A DNA stretch of 39,990 nucleotides from a virus. Position 1 is the first letter of the stretch; the number at the start of each line of letters is the position of its first letter. The translations under genes were made by a program, and so were the position numbers. The notes under the pieces were generated by a model. The model searched no databases. It saw nothing but the letters and a program-made list of their open reading frames with translations, and was not told the origin of the DNA. The DNA lies in the IMG/VR virus record IMGVR_UViG_3300003322_000619, positions 1 to 39,990 of that record. The stretch is one strand, 5' to 3'. Below are positions 8,010 to 15,250 of the stretch, piece after piece.

Positions 8010-8707
8010 CTAGCCTCCCAACGCCTTGTGTGCACGCTTGACGGCCCGCAGCATGTCTTCTCCTGACATCTCGGCCGGCCGCTCGGGCGGCGCGTCCCTG
8101 TCCCACTTAGGTATGAACTGTTCAGCCTGATAAGGCTTTTGCCTCTTTGTCCGATTCACGTTGGCGATAACCGCTGCCAGCATGCCGAACAACCGATCGA
8201 CCCGCTCGTCGCCAATGGGCCCCGCGACCCGCTCGTACGCCTCCCATTCGGTGAGCTCGCGCGAGGTGACCCGCGCGAGCAGCTCGTCGACTGTGCACCC
8301 GAGCGCGAGGGCTAGTCGGAAGTACCGCCTTCGCTCGGGTCGTCGTCGAAATTTTCGGTCAGCTTTTCGACGTCGGCTTCGCTCATGCCGGACAGCTCGC
8401 GCGCCTTGTCGAAGACCCGCTCAAGCGCCCGGGCGCTCTTGCGGCCGAGGGCGCGCACGTCGTCGTCAGTGAACATGAGGTGATTGCCCTCGTCGACGAG
8501 GCAACGCGCGACGAGCTTCGCCCGGGCGTTCGCGAGGTTGACCTTCCGGTCATTGCCGCGCTGCTCGATGATCGAGGCTTCGTACGCGTCCCGCTGCGTT
8601 CCGGACATGCCGCGCACCTTGACCGAGCCCCCCCACTCGGGCACCTCGATCTCTTCGTACTGCTGGTCATCGACGGCGAGAATGTCGTCGCGAGTGAGTA
8701 GTGCCAT
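8010..8707 (-). CDS. Tail assembly chaperone, -1 frameshift fusion product (about 232 aa)
   Basis: The 131-aa chaperone frame can shift -1 at A AAT TTC (8354-8348), after residue 120, and continue to the stop at 8010. The second frame has no good independent start with a ribosome site. It carries RLALALGCTVDELLARV followed by RELTEW, a pattern typical of the T part of lambda G/GT-like chaperones. The joined product would have 120 + 112 residues. Fused and unfused forms together normally coat the tape measure protein during tail assembly. Read CDS as join(8707..8348, 8348..8010). Confidence 0.8.
8312..8707 (-). CDS. Tail assembly chaperone, unshifted form (131 aa)
   Basis: Starts at ATG 8707 with GGGAGAGACGA upstream. 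An acidic, mostly helical protein with an N-terminal segment (EEIEVPEWGGSVKVRGMSG) typical of actinophage G-type tail chaperones, and an Asp/Glu-rich end just after the slippery site. It stands between the tail tube and tape measure genes, where this chaperone pair is found in most siphoviruses. It terminates at TAG 8312 unless ribosomes slip. Confidence 0.85.
   Translation of the reverse strand: MALLTRDDILAVDDQQYEEIEVPEWGGSVKVRGMSGTQRDAYEASIIEQRGNDRKVNLANARAKLVARCLVDEGNHLMFTDDDVRALGRKSARALERVFDKARELSGMSEADVEKLTENFDDDPSEGGTSD
8348..8354 (-). other. Programmed -1 ribosomal slippage site, AAATTTC
   Basis: The mRNA reads A AAT TTC in the chaperone frame, a canonical XXXYYYZ heptamer; both tRNAs can re-pair in the -1 frame (AAA TTT). 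The -1 frame then stays open for 112 codons to 8010. Confidence 0.75.
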
Positions 8708-8739
8708 CGAAGTTCGTCTCTCCCTATGCGATCTTGCTA

Positions 8740-9177
8740 CTAGCTGCCCGTCTGAGTGAGCGTCGGCTTGCCCGTGACCTTGATGGTCATGCTACGGGCC
8801 ATCTTGTCGTCGTACGGGAACTCGTCGCTCAGCTCGGTCATGATGCCCTTGAGCGCCCACGTGTGCTCGTCATCGGTACCGGGCAGAATGACGATGCGGT
8901 AGTTACGCGGGTTGGCGTCGTCGAAGTCGTCGTCGAGGTCGTGCGTCGCGTTGCCCGGGTCGTAGTTGATATCGAGCTGCACCTCGCCGCCGTCTTTCAG
9001 GCCGCCGATGAACTCCATGTACTGCTCGGGCGAGTCGTGCGCCGTGACATCGATCGTTTCGCGCTTCCGGTCCGGGCCCTTGATGCCCGTCACGTTGGCG
9101 ATGGTGGTGAAAACCTCCGTCGGGGTGGCGCCGTTGCCGCGCTTGAATAGCGTCCCGAACCCGTCGCGTCCGCTCAT
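8740..9177 (-). CDS. Major tail tube protein (145 aa)
   Basis: Starts at ATG 9177 with AGGAGG. The sequence shows the pattern of phage tail tube proteins: an N-terminal arm, TTIANVTGIKGPDRKRETIDVTAHDSP, GGLKDGGEVQLDINYD, and a C-terminal strand set (SMTIKVTGKPT). The family forms stacked hexameric rings that make the tail tube. It lies between the tail-terminator-like gene and the tail chaperones, as expected. At 145 residues it is normal for the gpV-like core without an added Ig domain. Confidence 0.88.
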   Translation of the reverse strand: MSGRDGFGTLFKRGNGATPTEVFTTIANVTGIKGPDRKRETIDVTAHDSPEQYMEFIGGLKDGGEVQLDINYDPGNATHDLDDDFDDANPRNYRIVILPGTDDEHTWALKGIMTELSDEFPYDDKMARSMTIKVTGKPTLTQTGS

Positions 9178-9189
9178 CGGCGGCGCCTC

Positions 9190-9654
9190 CTAACTGAGCT
9201 GCTCGGTCTGTATGCGAAACCTGAGTACATGATGCCTGATCTGCGGGTCGGGGTCTTCGAGTGCCTGGTCGAATTCCTGCCGGATTGCCACGCAGCGGTG
9301 CCCGTGCGTTTCGAGCACGGCCGAGAATGCCGCGGTCTGATGATCGAGCAGGGCGGTCACGCGGTCGGCGATAGCCTGCCCCGGGCCGTTGCTCCGCTCC
9401 TGCGTCCACACGTGCAGCGTCTCGGTCACCTCGCGGCCGGCCGAGGTGTGATCGTAATCCGGGATCGACAGGTGGTCGCCAACCCGAACGTATGGCTTCG
9501 CCTGCCCCTCGGCCGCCTGATCGACAACGGCCGGCGTTGCCGGCGTAACGTTTTTGATCGACGCGAGCAGCCCCGCGAGGGTTGGGTCGCCACGCAGGAT
9601 CGTCACAAGCGAGCGCTGTATCGCGCTCGCGGGATTGATAAACGTGATCGTCAT
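9190..9654 (-). CDS. Tail terminator/completion protein, DUF3168-like (154 aa)
   Basis: Overlaps the preceding gene by ATGA at 9654. The order of elements (IQRSLVTILRGDPTLAGLL; YVRVGDHLSIPD; GREVTETLHVWTQ; ADRVTALLD; LRFRIQTEQ) matches DUF3168 proteins, the SPP1 gp17/lambda gpU group that caps the tail tube at its head end. The position between an HK97-gp10-like gene and the tube protein supports this. Confidence 0.85.
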   Translation of the reverse strand: MTITFINPASAIQRSLVTILRGDPTLAGLLASIKNVTPATPAVVDQAAEGQAKPYVRVGDHLSIPDYDHTSAGREVTETLHVWTQERSNGPGQAIADRVTALLDHQTAAFSAVLETHGHRCVAIRQEFDQALEDPDPQIRHHVLRFRIQTEQLS

Positions 9655-10016
9655 ACCTTCCCTAGCTCTTCCTTGACGACCTGCCTAACACGCTTGGGGA
9701 AGCGGCGACGCGACCGCTCGGCGGCCGGCGTCATGAAATCGTTGGCGGGCGTGTCGCTCGTGCCGTGCACGACGAACGGCGTGTGTCGAGCGGTCGAAGC
9801 TGCCCGCCCCGTGATCGTCTTGGCGTCGAATTCGGCTTGTATGCCCTCGCGCAGGGCGCCCGTTTTGACCGGGGCACCGCGACGCATGTCGTTGGCGACC
9901 TCGTGCGTCTCTTCCTTGACCGCTCGGGCGCCGGCCGCATCGATCACCTTCGGCAGCTTGGCGAGCTTTTTGACGAGCTCGCTCATGCCCTTTATCTCGA
10001 CGACCTGCCGCGCCAC
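9651..10016 (-). CDS. HK97 gp10-like tail completion protein (121 aa)
   Basis: Begins with GTG 10016; an ATG ten codons downstream has a ribosome site too close to be useful. The pattern ELVKKLAKLP, RAVKEETHEVANDMRRGAPVKTGALREG and the C-terminal basic part are typical of the HK97_gp10 family, which joins heads and tails. It overlaps the DUF3168 gene by four bases, forming the usual pair before the tail tube gene. Confidence 0.87.
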   Translation of the reverse strand: MARQVVEIKGMSELVKKLAKLPKVIDAAGARAVKEETHEVANDMRRGAPVKTGALREGIQAEFDAKTITGRAASTARHTPFVVHGTSDTPANDFMTPAAERSRRRFPKRVRQVVKEELGKV

Positions 10017-10018
10017 AG

Positions 10019-10135
10019 CTACCGCCCCGCGCCGGCCCGCTGCGCGCTGTCACGCCGTGCGGCGCGCAGCTCAGCGACGATGTCTTCGAGCGCCTTCGCG
10101 ATCTTTTCGAGCGCCTTCGTCTCGTCGGTCTTCAT
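10019..10135 (-). CDS. Small helical protein (38 aa)
   Basis: A short frame from ATG 10135 to TAG 10019 reads MKTDETKALEKIAKALEDI and continues as a basic Arg/Ala tail. Heptad spacing of Leu/Ile suggests a short coiled coil. Its ATG overlaps the stop of the 139-aa gene (ATGA), and it fills an otherwise empty 114-base gap in a tightly packed operon, which are the reasons for calling it. Function unknown; an assembly role is possible. Confidence 0.6.
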   Translation of the reverse strand: MKTDETKALEKIAKALEDIVAELRAARRDSAQRAGAGR

Positions 10136-10551
10136 GGCTGCTGCTTACGCGGCCGGCCCGGGCCGCGGCGCGGTGCCACCGGGGGCTCGACCGGGTCGTC
10201 GTCGGCCGCGAGCGCCGCCTCGACCGCGGCGGCGAGCCACCCAGGCTCGTTCATCGCTTCCTCGGAGGGCAGCGCGTCGTGCGCGCGCAGCACCTCGACG
10301 ACCGCGGCGAGCTGCTCGCGGTACTCATCGGCCTGCTGCGTGAAGTATTCGAGCGACCCGCGGTCGCCGTCGACGGCCGGCTCGTCGCCCTCGTATGGCA
10401 GCTCGATCACGTGCGGCGCGAAGAGCTCGGGAAACTGCTCGGCGACCGGGTGCCGCGCATCGGCGAGTGTCCGGCCGCGTACGAGGCGATGCTTCTTGCC
10501 ATCCGGGGCGGTCACGACGCCGCTGCGGGTCGCGATGACGATGCTGGTCAT
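10132..10551 (-). CDS. Unknown protein with basic Pro/Gly-rich tail (139 aa)
   Basis: Starts at ATG 10551, overlapping the upstream glycosyltransferase stop. The N-terminal part (SGVVTAPDGKKHRLVRGRTLADARHP) looks like a small beta fold seen in phage structural operons. The middle is acidic and helical. The C-terminus RRGPGRPRKQQP resembles an AT-hook-like basic patch. No family recognised; its place between glycosyltransferase and tail-completion genes suggests a virion or assembly role. Confidence 0.7.
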   Translation of the reverse strand: MTSIVIATRSGVVTAPDGKKHRLVRGRTLADARHPVAEQFPELFAPHVIELPYEGDEPAVDGDRGSLEYFTQQADEYREQLAAVVEVLRAHDALPSEEAMNEPGWLAAAVEAALAADDDPVEPPVAPRRGPGRPRKQQP

Positions 10552-11294
10552 GGTCGGGTTACTCCCCTTCGGAGGGCGGCGACGATCGAGGCGTCGGCCG
10601 GCAGGCGGTCGCGCTTCCATCGTCGGTAAGCGGGTCGGTCTTTCGCGAACTGCTCGGGGGCGTTGACGCGCTCGTACTGCTCGTCGAGCGGCGCCCGCTT
10701 GCCGGCGTACGGGTTGAGGTGGTCGATCAGCAGGTCGTCTCGCCATCGATAGCAGCCTGCCTCTTTGGCGAGCTCGCGCACAGCGTCATCGCAGAACAGG
10801 TGCTCGACGGGCGCCGGCACCATGCGGCCGAGCGCCTTGACAATGTCGGCCGTCATCGCCCATTGCGTCGGCAGGTCGTCGGGTCGGTAACCGTCCGGGC
10901 ACGAGACGACGCCCGTGCCGAGGTCGAGCAGCTCGCGTACGTAGGCGCCGGCCCATCCGGACGTGACCGGGTGATGATCATCACCCATGAACCCGAGCGC
11001 GTACGGATCACGGGTTACCCGCAGGTAATCGGCCGCCTTGTTGAGCTTCGGTACGAGCGGTTCCCACGCGGCAGCGTCGAGCCACGTGACCGCCCGGGGG
11101 CGATCCGGAACGTCGGCCGCGGCCGACTCGAAGGCGGCGAGGTACAGCTCGCGCAGCGGGTCGTCAGTGTCGTAGACGAAGACGACCTCAGCGCCGTCGG
11201 CGAAGGCGCCCGTTTCGGCCCATGCGCGTACGAGCGGGCGCACGTTGTGCGGGCGCGAGCGAGTCGGTACGACGACGATGAGCTGCGGTTGCAT
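10548..11294 (-). CDS. Glycosyltransferase-like protein, GT-A fold (248 aa)
   Basis: The N-terminus LIVVVPTRSRPHNVRPLVRAW (split here as LIVVVPTRSRP then HNVRPL) is the nucleotide-sugar-binding start of GT-A enzymes. FVYDTDDP at 39-46 and GFMGDDHHP at 101-109 supply acidic metal/nucleotide motifs. It would move a sugar from a nucleotide donor to an unknown acceptor, in the cytoplasm. ATG 11294 is used, and an upstream frame extension to 11378 is disfavoured because it crosses the divergent promoters. No Shine-Dalgarno is present; TATGCT ends six bases before the ATG, suggesting a leaderless start. It is the second glycosyltransferase in the head/tail operon. Confidence 0.8.
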   Translation of the reverse strand: MQPQLIVVVPTRSRPHNVRPLVRAWAETGAFADGAEVVFVYDTDDPLRELYLAAFESAAADVPDRPRAVTWLDAAAWEPLVPKLNKAADYLRVTRDPYALGFMGDDHHPVTSGWAGAYVRELLDLGTGVVSCPDGYRPDDLPTQWAMTADIVKALGRMVPAPVEHLFCDDAVRELAKEAGCYRWRDDLLIDHLNPYAGKRAPLDEQYERVNAPEQFAKDRPAYRRWKRDRLPADASIVAALRRGVTRP

Positions 11295-11300
11295 GAGGGA

Positions 11301-11306
11301 AGCATA
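11301..11306 (-). promoter_or_regulatory. Leaderless -10 element for the glycosyltransferase gene
   Basis: TATGCT (11306-11301) ends exactly six bases before ATG 11294, as at four other genes in this window. The -35 is weak. A second possible leftward -10, TAGGTT, lies in the operator-like motif near 11351-11356. Confidence 0.4.
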
Positions 11307-11346
11307 GACGTTCGGATGATTTTTTGAAGAAAGGCAGCTCAAGGGG

Positions 11347-11375
11347 TAGAAACCTAGCAGGTTTGGCACTAGGCT
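11347..11375 (+). promoter_or_regulatory. Promoter with operator-like motif for the reversed 240-aa gene
   Basis: TAGAAA (11347-11352), then a 17-base spacer opening with CCTAGCAGGTTT (11353-11364), then TAGGCT (11370-11375). The geometry equals that at 25162 and 34051. A CCGAAAGGG ribosome site follows before ATG 11416. The whole motif, AACCTAGCAGGTTT, is the cleanest single copy in the window and could also serve leftward transcription. Confidence 0.5.
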
Positions 11376-11415
11376 CATGCTTGCAAGTCACATAAACCGA
11401 AAGGGAGTACCCGAG

Positions 11416-12138
11416 ATGACCAGCACCGAGCGCGCGAACTGGACGATCGCCTACCGTAAGCGCACCGCGAACCGCTTCGTCCGGGTGAGCAATTGGTCGG
11501 GCACGTGGTCGCAGGCGGTCGGCATGTGCGCGCTGTACTCGGCAGCGCACCCCGAGCTCGAAGTGTGGTACATCTCCGACGCTTCGGCCGAGCGTGACGG
11601 GTTCGTGTGCGAGGAAGACCGCGGCAACCTGCTCGTCGAGTCCGGGCGTCGGGTACGCATCGTCGAGGGCGGCGAGGTGCCGGCCGAAATGATCGCCCGC
11701 ATCCCGGTCGCCGAGGTCGCTCGCGAGCGTTGGGTCGACGGCGACCCGATCGCCGACGCCGAGGGCGCGCCGGCCGCCGAGCCGTTCATCTCGCTCGACG
11801 AGGTCGCCGCTGCGCACGGCTTCGAGGTCGTCGAGGGCACGGGCGTCGTTCGGTCCTTCGAGCTGCGTAACGCCCAGACCGGGCGCCGCGTGAACGTCTT
11901 CCGAAAGGCGGCCGAGCTGCGCGAGTGGATCGCCGCGAACGGCTCGGCCGAAATGCTCGCGATGCTCAGCGCCGCGTGCAGCGGGCCCGAGCAGGTGCGC
12001 GGATGGTGGGAGCGGCACGGGCTGCACCTGCTGCCCGCGATCGACGCGACGAACGTGCTCGCGGCCGTCGCCGCCGATTGGGATGAGGCGCTCGCCGAGC
12101 AGGCCGCCCGGGCGGCCGAGGCGTTGCTCGCGAGTTAG
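11416..12138 (+). CDS. Unknown protein transcribed against the late operon (240 aa)
   Basis: The ATG at 11416 is chosen for its CCGAAAGGGAG ribosome site; an ATG at 11377 lacks one. The N-terminus is Trp-rich (ANWTIAYRKRTANRF, NWSGTWSQAVGMCALYSA). The middle is acidic, with repeated short helices. No catalytic motif or family was recognised. It has its own motif-bearing promoter and ends with a TTAG stop shared with the convergent GT2 gene. It lies between two glycosyltransferases and antisense to the late transcript, so it may be expressed at a different time, possibly as a moron. This is inference. Confidence 0.75.
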   Translation: MTSTERANWTIAYRKRTANRFVRVSNWSGTWSQAVGMCALYSAAHPELEVWYISDASAERDGFVCEEDRGNLLVESGRRVRIVEGGEVPAEMIARIPVAEVARERWVDGDPIADAEGAPAAEPFISLDEVAAAHGFEVVEGTGVVRSFELRNAQTGRRVNVFRKAAELREWIAANGSAEMLAMLSAACSGPEQVRGWWERHGLHLLPAIDATNVLAAVAADWDEALAEQAARAAEALLAS

Positions 12139-12806
12139 TCGTCGCTGAGCGGGTGCCAGGAAAAGCCCGGGTGATCGATCGTCGGTCGCCCGGGCGTTGG
12201 CACGATGAACGCCGGCCGCTGCCATGCGGTCGTGTCTTCGCGCCACAGGTAGTAATACATGATCTTGTCGACGTAGACCTCGCGCTCGGCCGCCAAGAAC
12301 GGCCGCACTTGCTTGACCCATGAACGATCTTCGGCGCGGCCGGCCCGCAGTAGCGCGAAGGTGCCGCGCCGGGCGATGTCGGCCCGGATCGGGTCGAGGT
12401 GCGTGAAGTCGCGCACGAGCATGCCTTCGGCCGTCCGGCGCCACGCACGGTGCGCGAGCGAGTGATCGACGATCTCGCGCTGCACGCCGTTCGTCGAATA
12501 CTCGATCTTGAAACCGACGTGCGCCGGCCGGCTCGCGAGCGCGCTCACGATCTCGGCGACGTAGTACTCAGGCACGAGGTCGTCGTCATCGACAAACGAC
12601 ACGTACTCGCTCTCGGCCGCCGCGAGCAGTCCGTCGCGAATCTCGCCGAGCGAGGGGCGACCGTTGTTGCGCCACGCAAGCACCCGCACGCGGCCGGCGT
12701 GCTCTTCGAGCTGCGGCAGCAGTACACCCATGAGCCGCTCGAAGAGCGCCTCGCGCTGCCCGAGCGTCGGCACGAGGATCGTCAGCAGGGGCAGATCGGG
12801 GGTCAC
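12135..12806 (-). CDS. Family 2-like glycosyltransferase (223 aa)
   Basis: LTILVPTLGQREALFERL (residues 8-25) is the start of a GT2/GT-A Rossmann-like fold, and YVSFVDDDDLVPEYYV (68-83) carries the DxD motif at D73-D76 that binds metal and nucleotide sugar. The later part has several Trp and Arg residues. The GTG at 12806 overlaps the head-closure gene stop (GTGA), so it is co-translated with virion genes. The acceptor is unknown; a virion protein, phage DNA or a host wall polymer are all possible. Confidence 0.85.
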   Translation of the reverse strand: MTPDLPLLTILVPTLGQREALFERLMGVLLPQLEEHAGRVRVLAWRNNGRPSLGEIRDGLLAAAESEYVSFVDDDDLVPEYYVAEIVSALASRPAHVGFKIEYSTNGVQREIVDHSLAHRAWRRTAEGMLVRDFTHLDPIRADIARRGTFALLRAGRAEDRSWVKQVRPFLAAEREVYVDKIMYYYLWREDTTAWQRPAFIVPTPGRPTIDHPGFSWHPLSDD

Positions 12807-13156
12807 GTGTCGGCGCCTTCCGGTTGTAGCTGCTCACAGTCCGCGCGCAGGTAGATCGGCTCGCTCGGCTCGACGGTCGATTTGACCCGCAGACTGTCGC
12901 CGTCGTCGAGCGCGACGAGCTTGTCACCGCGGCGCACGTTGGTCCCTGGCTTGAAATGCACGATGACCGTGAGCGAGGTGCTCGCTTGCATCGCTTCGAC
13001 CTGCTCGACGCCGGCAGGCTGTGACACCTTCGCACGCACGATGCCGAGGTCGGTGTCGGCGACCGTGCTGCCGCCGAGGTCGTCGCCCGAGGTCGTCGGC
13101 CGCAGCACCCGAAAGCGTCGGTTGAGCTCGTGCGTGCCGATCTCGCCTGCCCTCAT
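12803..13156 (-). CDS. Head closure/head-tail joining protein (117 aa)
   Basis: ATG 13156 overlaps the connector stop (ATGA). The N-terminal segment (GEIGTHELNRRFRVLRPTT), a central strand region (SLTVIVHFKPGTNVRRGDKLV) and the C-terminal YLRADCEQLQ match the layout of SPP1 gp16-like head-closure proteins, a small beta barrel that stops the connector channel. It follows the connector gene directly, as in most siphoviruses. Confidence 0.78.
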   Translation of the reverse strand: MRAGEIGTHELNRRFRVLRPTTSGDDLGGSTVADTDLGIVRAKVSQPAGVEQVEAMQASTSLTVIVHFKPGTNVRRGDKLVALDDGDSLRVKSTVEPSEPIYLRADCEQLQPEGADT

Positions 13157-13878
13157 TCGGCCGTCACCGCGGCCCATGTGTCGAGGTCGGCAGCGTCGGC
13201 GCTGTACGGGCTCGTCATGGTGACGGCCGCGAATGAGCTGTATCCGGCCGCCTTGCGCACGTCTTGCTCTTCCTGCTCGGTGAGGTAGACGACCTCGCCG
13301 CCCTCGCGCCGCGCCCGGTCGAAGCTGACCGCGCGATCACCGATCGTGCGCTGCGAGAGTCCATGCGGGTTCTCGAAGGCGCGCGCCGCGGCGGCGACGC
13401 AGATGCGGGCGACCCGCCTCGGCACGCTGTCGAGGTCGTCGGTAGTCGTGAGCCACGTCTTGCCGGCGACCTGCCGGATGAGCTCGCTCGCTTCGTCGAG
13501 CAGGTACTCGCCGCGGGTGCGCTCAGACTCATCGAAGTCGTCGGGCAATGCGCCGAGCTTGCGGGCGAGCATCGAGAACGAGGCGAGCGGCGGCACCTCG
13601 TCGTCGGCCGCGGCGACGTAGAAGTACCCGGGTTCAGTGTCGTTGACGCCACCCGAAACGGTCCAAACGTACTTGTATCGGCCCTTTACGTTTGCCTCGG
13701 CGGCCGGCACGACGACGAGCAGAATGCCCGTACCGCCGCTCGTGACCGTTCCGGTATACGTCGTACTGTCCGTCTTCGTGAGCACGAACGAGCCCGTTAC
13801 GGCGACCGGGGCGCCCGTGTCCGGGTCGGTCGCTTCGTAGCGAAGCGGGATCGGATCGCCGAGGTCGAATCGCTGCAC
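13153..13878 (-). CDS. Head-tail connector with added N-terminal Ig-like domain (241 aa)
   Basis: The GTG at 13878 is preferred because GGGAGAGAC precedes it; a longer frame to 13950 overlaps the upstream gene. Residues about 1-90 (DLGDPIPLRYEATDPDTG, TYTGTVTSGG, GRYKYVWTVSG) resemble a BppU/Ig-like beta sandwich. Residues about 100-220 are helical (LGALPDDFDESERTRGEYLL, RRVARICVAAAARAFENP) and match HK97 gp6/SPP1 gp15-type connectors, which form the ring below the portal. The fusion of the two is unusual in length. The final about 20 residues are acidic. Confidence 0.75.
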   Translation of the reverse strand: MQRFDLGDPIPLRYEATDPDTGAPVAVTGSFVLTKTDSTTYTGTVTSGGTGILLVVVPAAEANVKGRYKYVWTVSGGVNDTEPGYFYVAAADDEVPPLASFSMLARKLGALPDDFDESERTRGEYLLDEASELIRQVAGKTWLTTTDDLDSVPRRVARICVAAAARAFENPHGLSQRTIGDRAVSFDRARREGGEVVYLTEQEEQDVRKAAGYSSFAAVTMTSPYSADAADLDTWAAVTAE

Positions 13879-13889
13879 GGTGTCTCTCC

Positions 13890-14750
13890 CTACTCGGCGC
13901 GCTGCACGCGGGTAACGATACGACGCGAGCTCGGCCGCGAGGTGAGCCACGGGCCGCGGGTGCGCTCGATACTGCCGTCGCTGCCTGTGGCGCCGATGCC
14001 GAGGCTGAGCCCGAGCGCTGCGGTGCCGCGAGATGCCCGGGCGCCGGCCGCGGCGGCGCTCATGCCGAGCCCGAGCGCCGCGGCGCCTGCCGAGTCCCGT
14101 GCGCCCGCGGCGGCAACGGCTAGGTCGAGCCCTAGGGCAACGACGCCGCGAGCCGCAGCGGCGCCCACAGCAGCGACAGCGAGCCCGATTCCGAGGTCTG
14201 CCGAGCCCTGCGCAGGTGCCGGCGGCAGCTCAGACGACGCCGAGTTTCCGTCGGTGCCGTCCCACGCCCACCCGGAAGTGTCGCCGTCGGCGTAGGTATC
14301 GAGCGCGCCAACCTGCTCGATGAGCACGCCCGTCATGCCGAGCCCGACCGCAAGGGAATCCCACAGAATATAGATACCCGTCGCTAATGCGGGCGCCGCC
14401 GCGGTCGTAAAACTCGTGCGCAGCACCGAGCCAATGTCGCCGAGGCTGCCCGTGTTCCATGACTCGGGGAAGACATCGCCGCCCGAAGACCGGGTGTAGC
14501 ACACGAAGGCGGTGCGGTTGAACTGAAAGGCGGCCGAGCCGTTGTGCTGATAGAACGAGAGCGTATGCACGTCGCCCGGGGCACACGCGCCGACCGCGGT
14601 CTGCACGTACCCGCCCGTGCTCGCGCGCACGCCCGTTGATCGCGGGCAACCCGCGGGGAAGTCGGTAGCGCGCACGGGCGTACCCGTGCCGGCCCATCCG
14701 GTCGTGTTGTTTTTGCCGGCCGGATTGACGCACTTGTTGTGCCGAGTCAT
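13890..14750 (-). CDS. Probable decoration or fibre protein with Ala/Gly 20-residue repeats (286 aa)
   Basis: Residues 1-150 resemble beta-sandwich, carbohydrate-binding-like proteins frequent in actinophage head operons (RHNKCVNPAGKNNTTGW, TLSFYQHNGSAAFQF, IYILWDSL, AWDGTDGNS). A Pro-rich hinge at about 175-183 leads to 3.5 copies of a hydrophobic 20-residue unit, LGLxLAVAAAGARxSxGxAA, at 184-257. A basic tail ends the protein. It follows the coat-protein group, so it probably sits on the capsid or neck. The repeat is not a typical transmembrane pattern because Arg recurs once per unit. Confidence 0.7.
   Translation of the reverse strand: MTRHNKCVNPAGKNNTTGWAGTGTPVRATDFPAGCPRSTGVRASTGGYVQTAVGACAPGDVHTLSFYQHNGSAAFQFNRTAFVCYTRSSGGDVFPESWNTGSLGDIGSVLRTSFTTAAAPALATGIYILWDSLAVGLGMTGVLIEQVGALDTYADGDTSGWAWDGTDGNSASSELPPAPAQGSADLGIGLAVAAVGAAAARGVVALGLDLAVAAAGARDSAGAAALGLGMSAAAAGARASRGTAALGLSLGIGATGSDGSIERTRGPWLTSRPSSRRIVTRVQRAE
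13980..14201 (-). repeat. Tandem 60-bp coding repeat, about 3.5 units
   Basis: The DNA encodes four successive copies of a 20-residue Ala/Gly/Leu unit; the copies are diverged at base level but in perfect register (unit starts near residues 184, 204, 224, 244). Confidence 0.65.
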
Positions 14751-14760
14751 CGGCGCCCGC

Positions 14761-15096
14761 TCAGGTCGACGAGCCGGTAACGGTCAGGCTCGTAATGCTG
14801 TATTCGCCTGCCGCATTGAACGCCTGATCGCCCGCGAGCGCGTCGTACCCGTAGAACGTGCCGGCCGTCGCTGCGCTGTAGAACAGGGCATTGGTCGCCG
14901 CGGCGCCGGCCGAGCCCGTGAAGTCGAAGGGCACGTTAGACGCCGTGAGCACGCCGCTCGCGACCGAAAACGTCACCTGCCGCCGCTGCGCCGAGGTCTG
15001 ATCTCCCGAAGTCTGACCGCCGCCCGTGGCGACGTACATGACGACCTCGTTGCCCTGGTCGAGAACGGCGTTAATGCCCGCGGTGTTCAGCGGCAC
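14761..15096 (-). CDS. Small head protein, possible decoration protein (111 aa)
   Basis: GTG 15096 follows AAAGAGG. The protein is rich in Ala, Thr, Gly and Ser with alternating beta-like patterns (EVVMYVATGGGQ, RQVTFSVASGVLTASN, EYSITSLTVTGSS). Such small beta-rich proteins directly after the coat gene are often decoration or head-fibre proteins. No conserved motif was recognised. Confidence 0.68.
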   Translation of the reverse strand: MPLNTAGINAVLDQGNEVVMYVATGGGQTSGDQTSAQRRQVTFSVASGVLTASNVPFDFTGSAGAAATNALFYSAATAGTFYGYDALAGDQAFNAAGEYSITSLTVTGSST

Positions 15097-15250
15097 GGGG
15101 CACCTCTTTCTGCTGCTCGTCGTCGTACACGATCGGGTCGCCGCCGGATGAGTCGGGCACGAGCTCGGCGGCCGGCTCGCGCACTCTCGCCTCGGCCGCT
15201 GCGCGCAGATCGCGATTCAACCCGCGCGCAGCGACGTCGGCGTCGGTCAC
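15071..15250 (-). CDS. Small acidic/basic mixed protein after the coat gene (59 aa)
   Basis: GTG 15250 overlaps the coat-protein stop (GTGA), and its end overlaps the next gene by 26 bases. It is helical at the N-terminus (VAARGLNRDLRAAAEARV) and polar at the C-terminus. No family recognised. The close coupling to the coat gene and the filled gap are the evidence for it. Confidence 0.6.
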   Translation of the reverse strand: MTDADVAARGLNRDLRAAAEARVREPAAELVPDSSGGDPIVYDDEQQKEVPRAAEHRGH

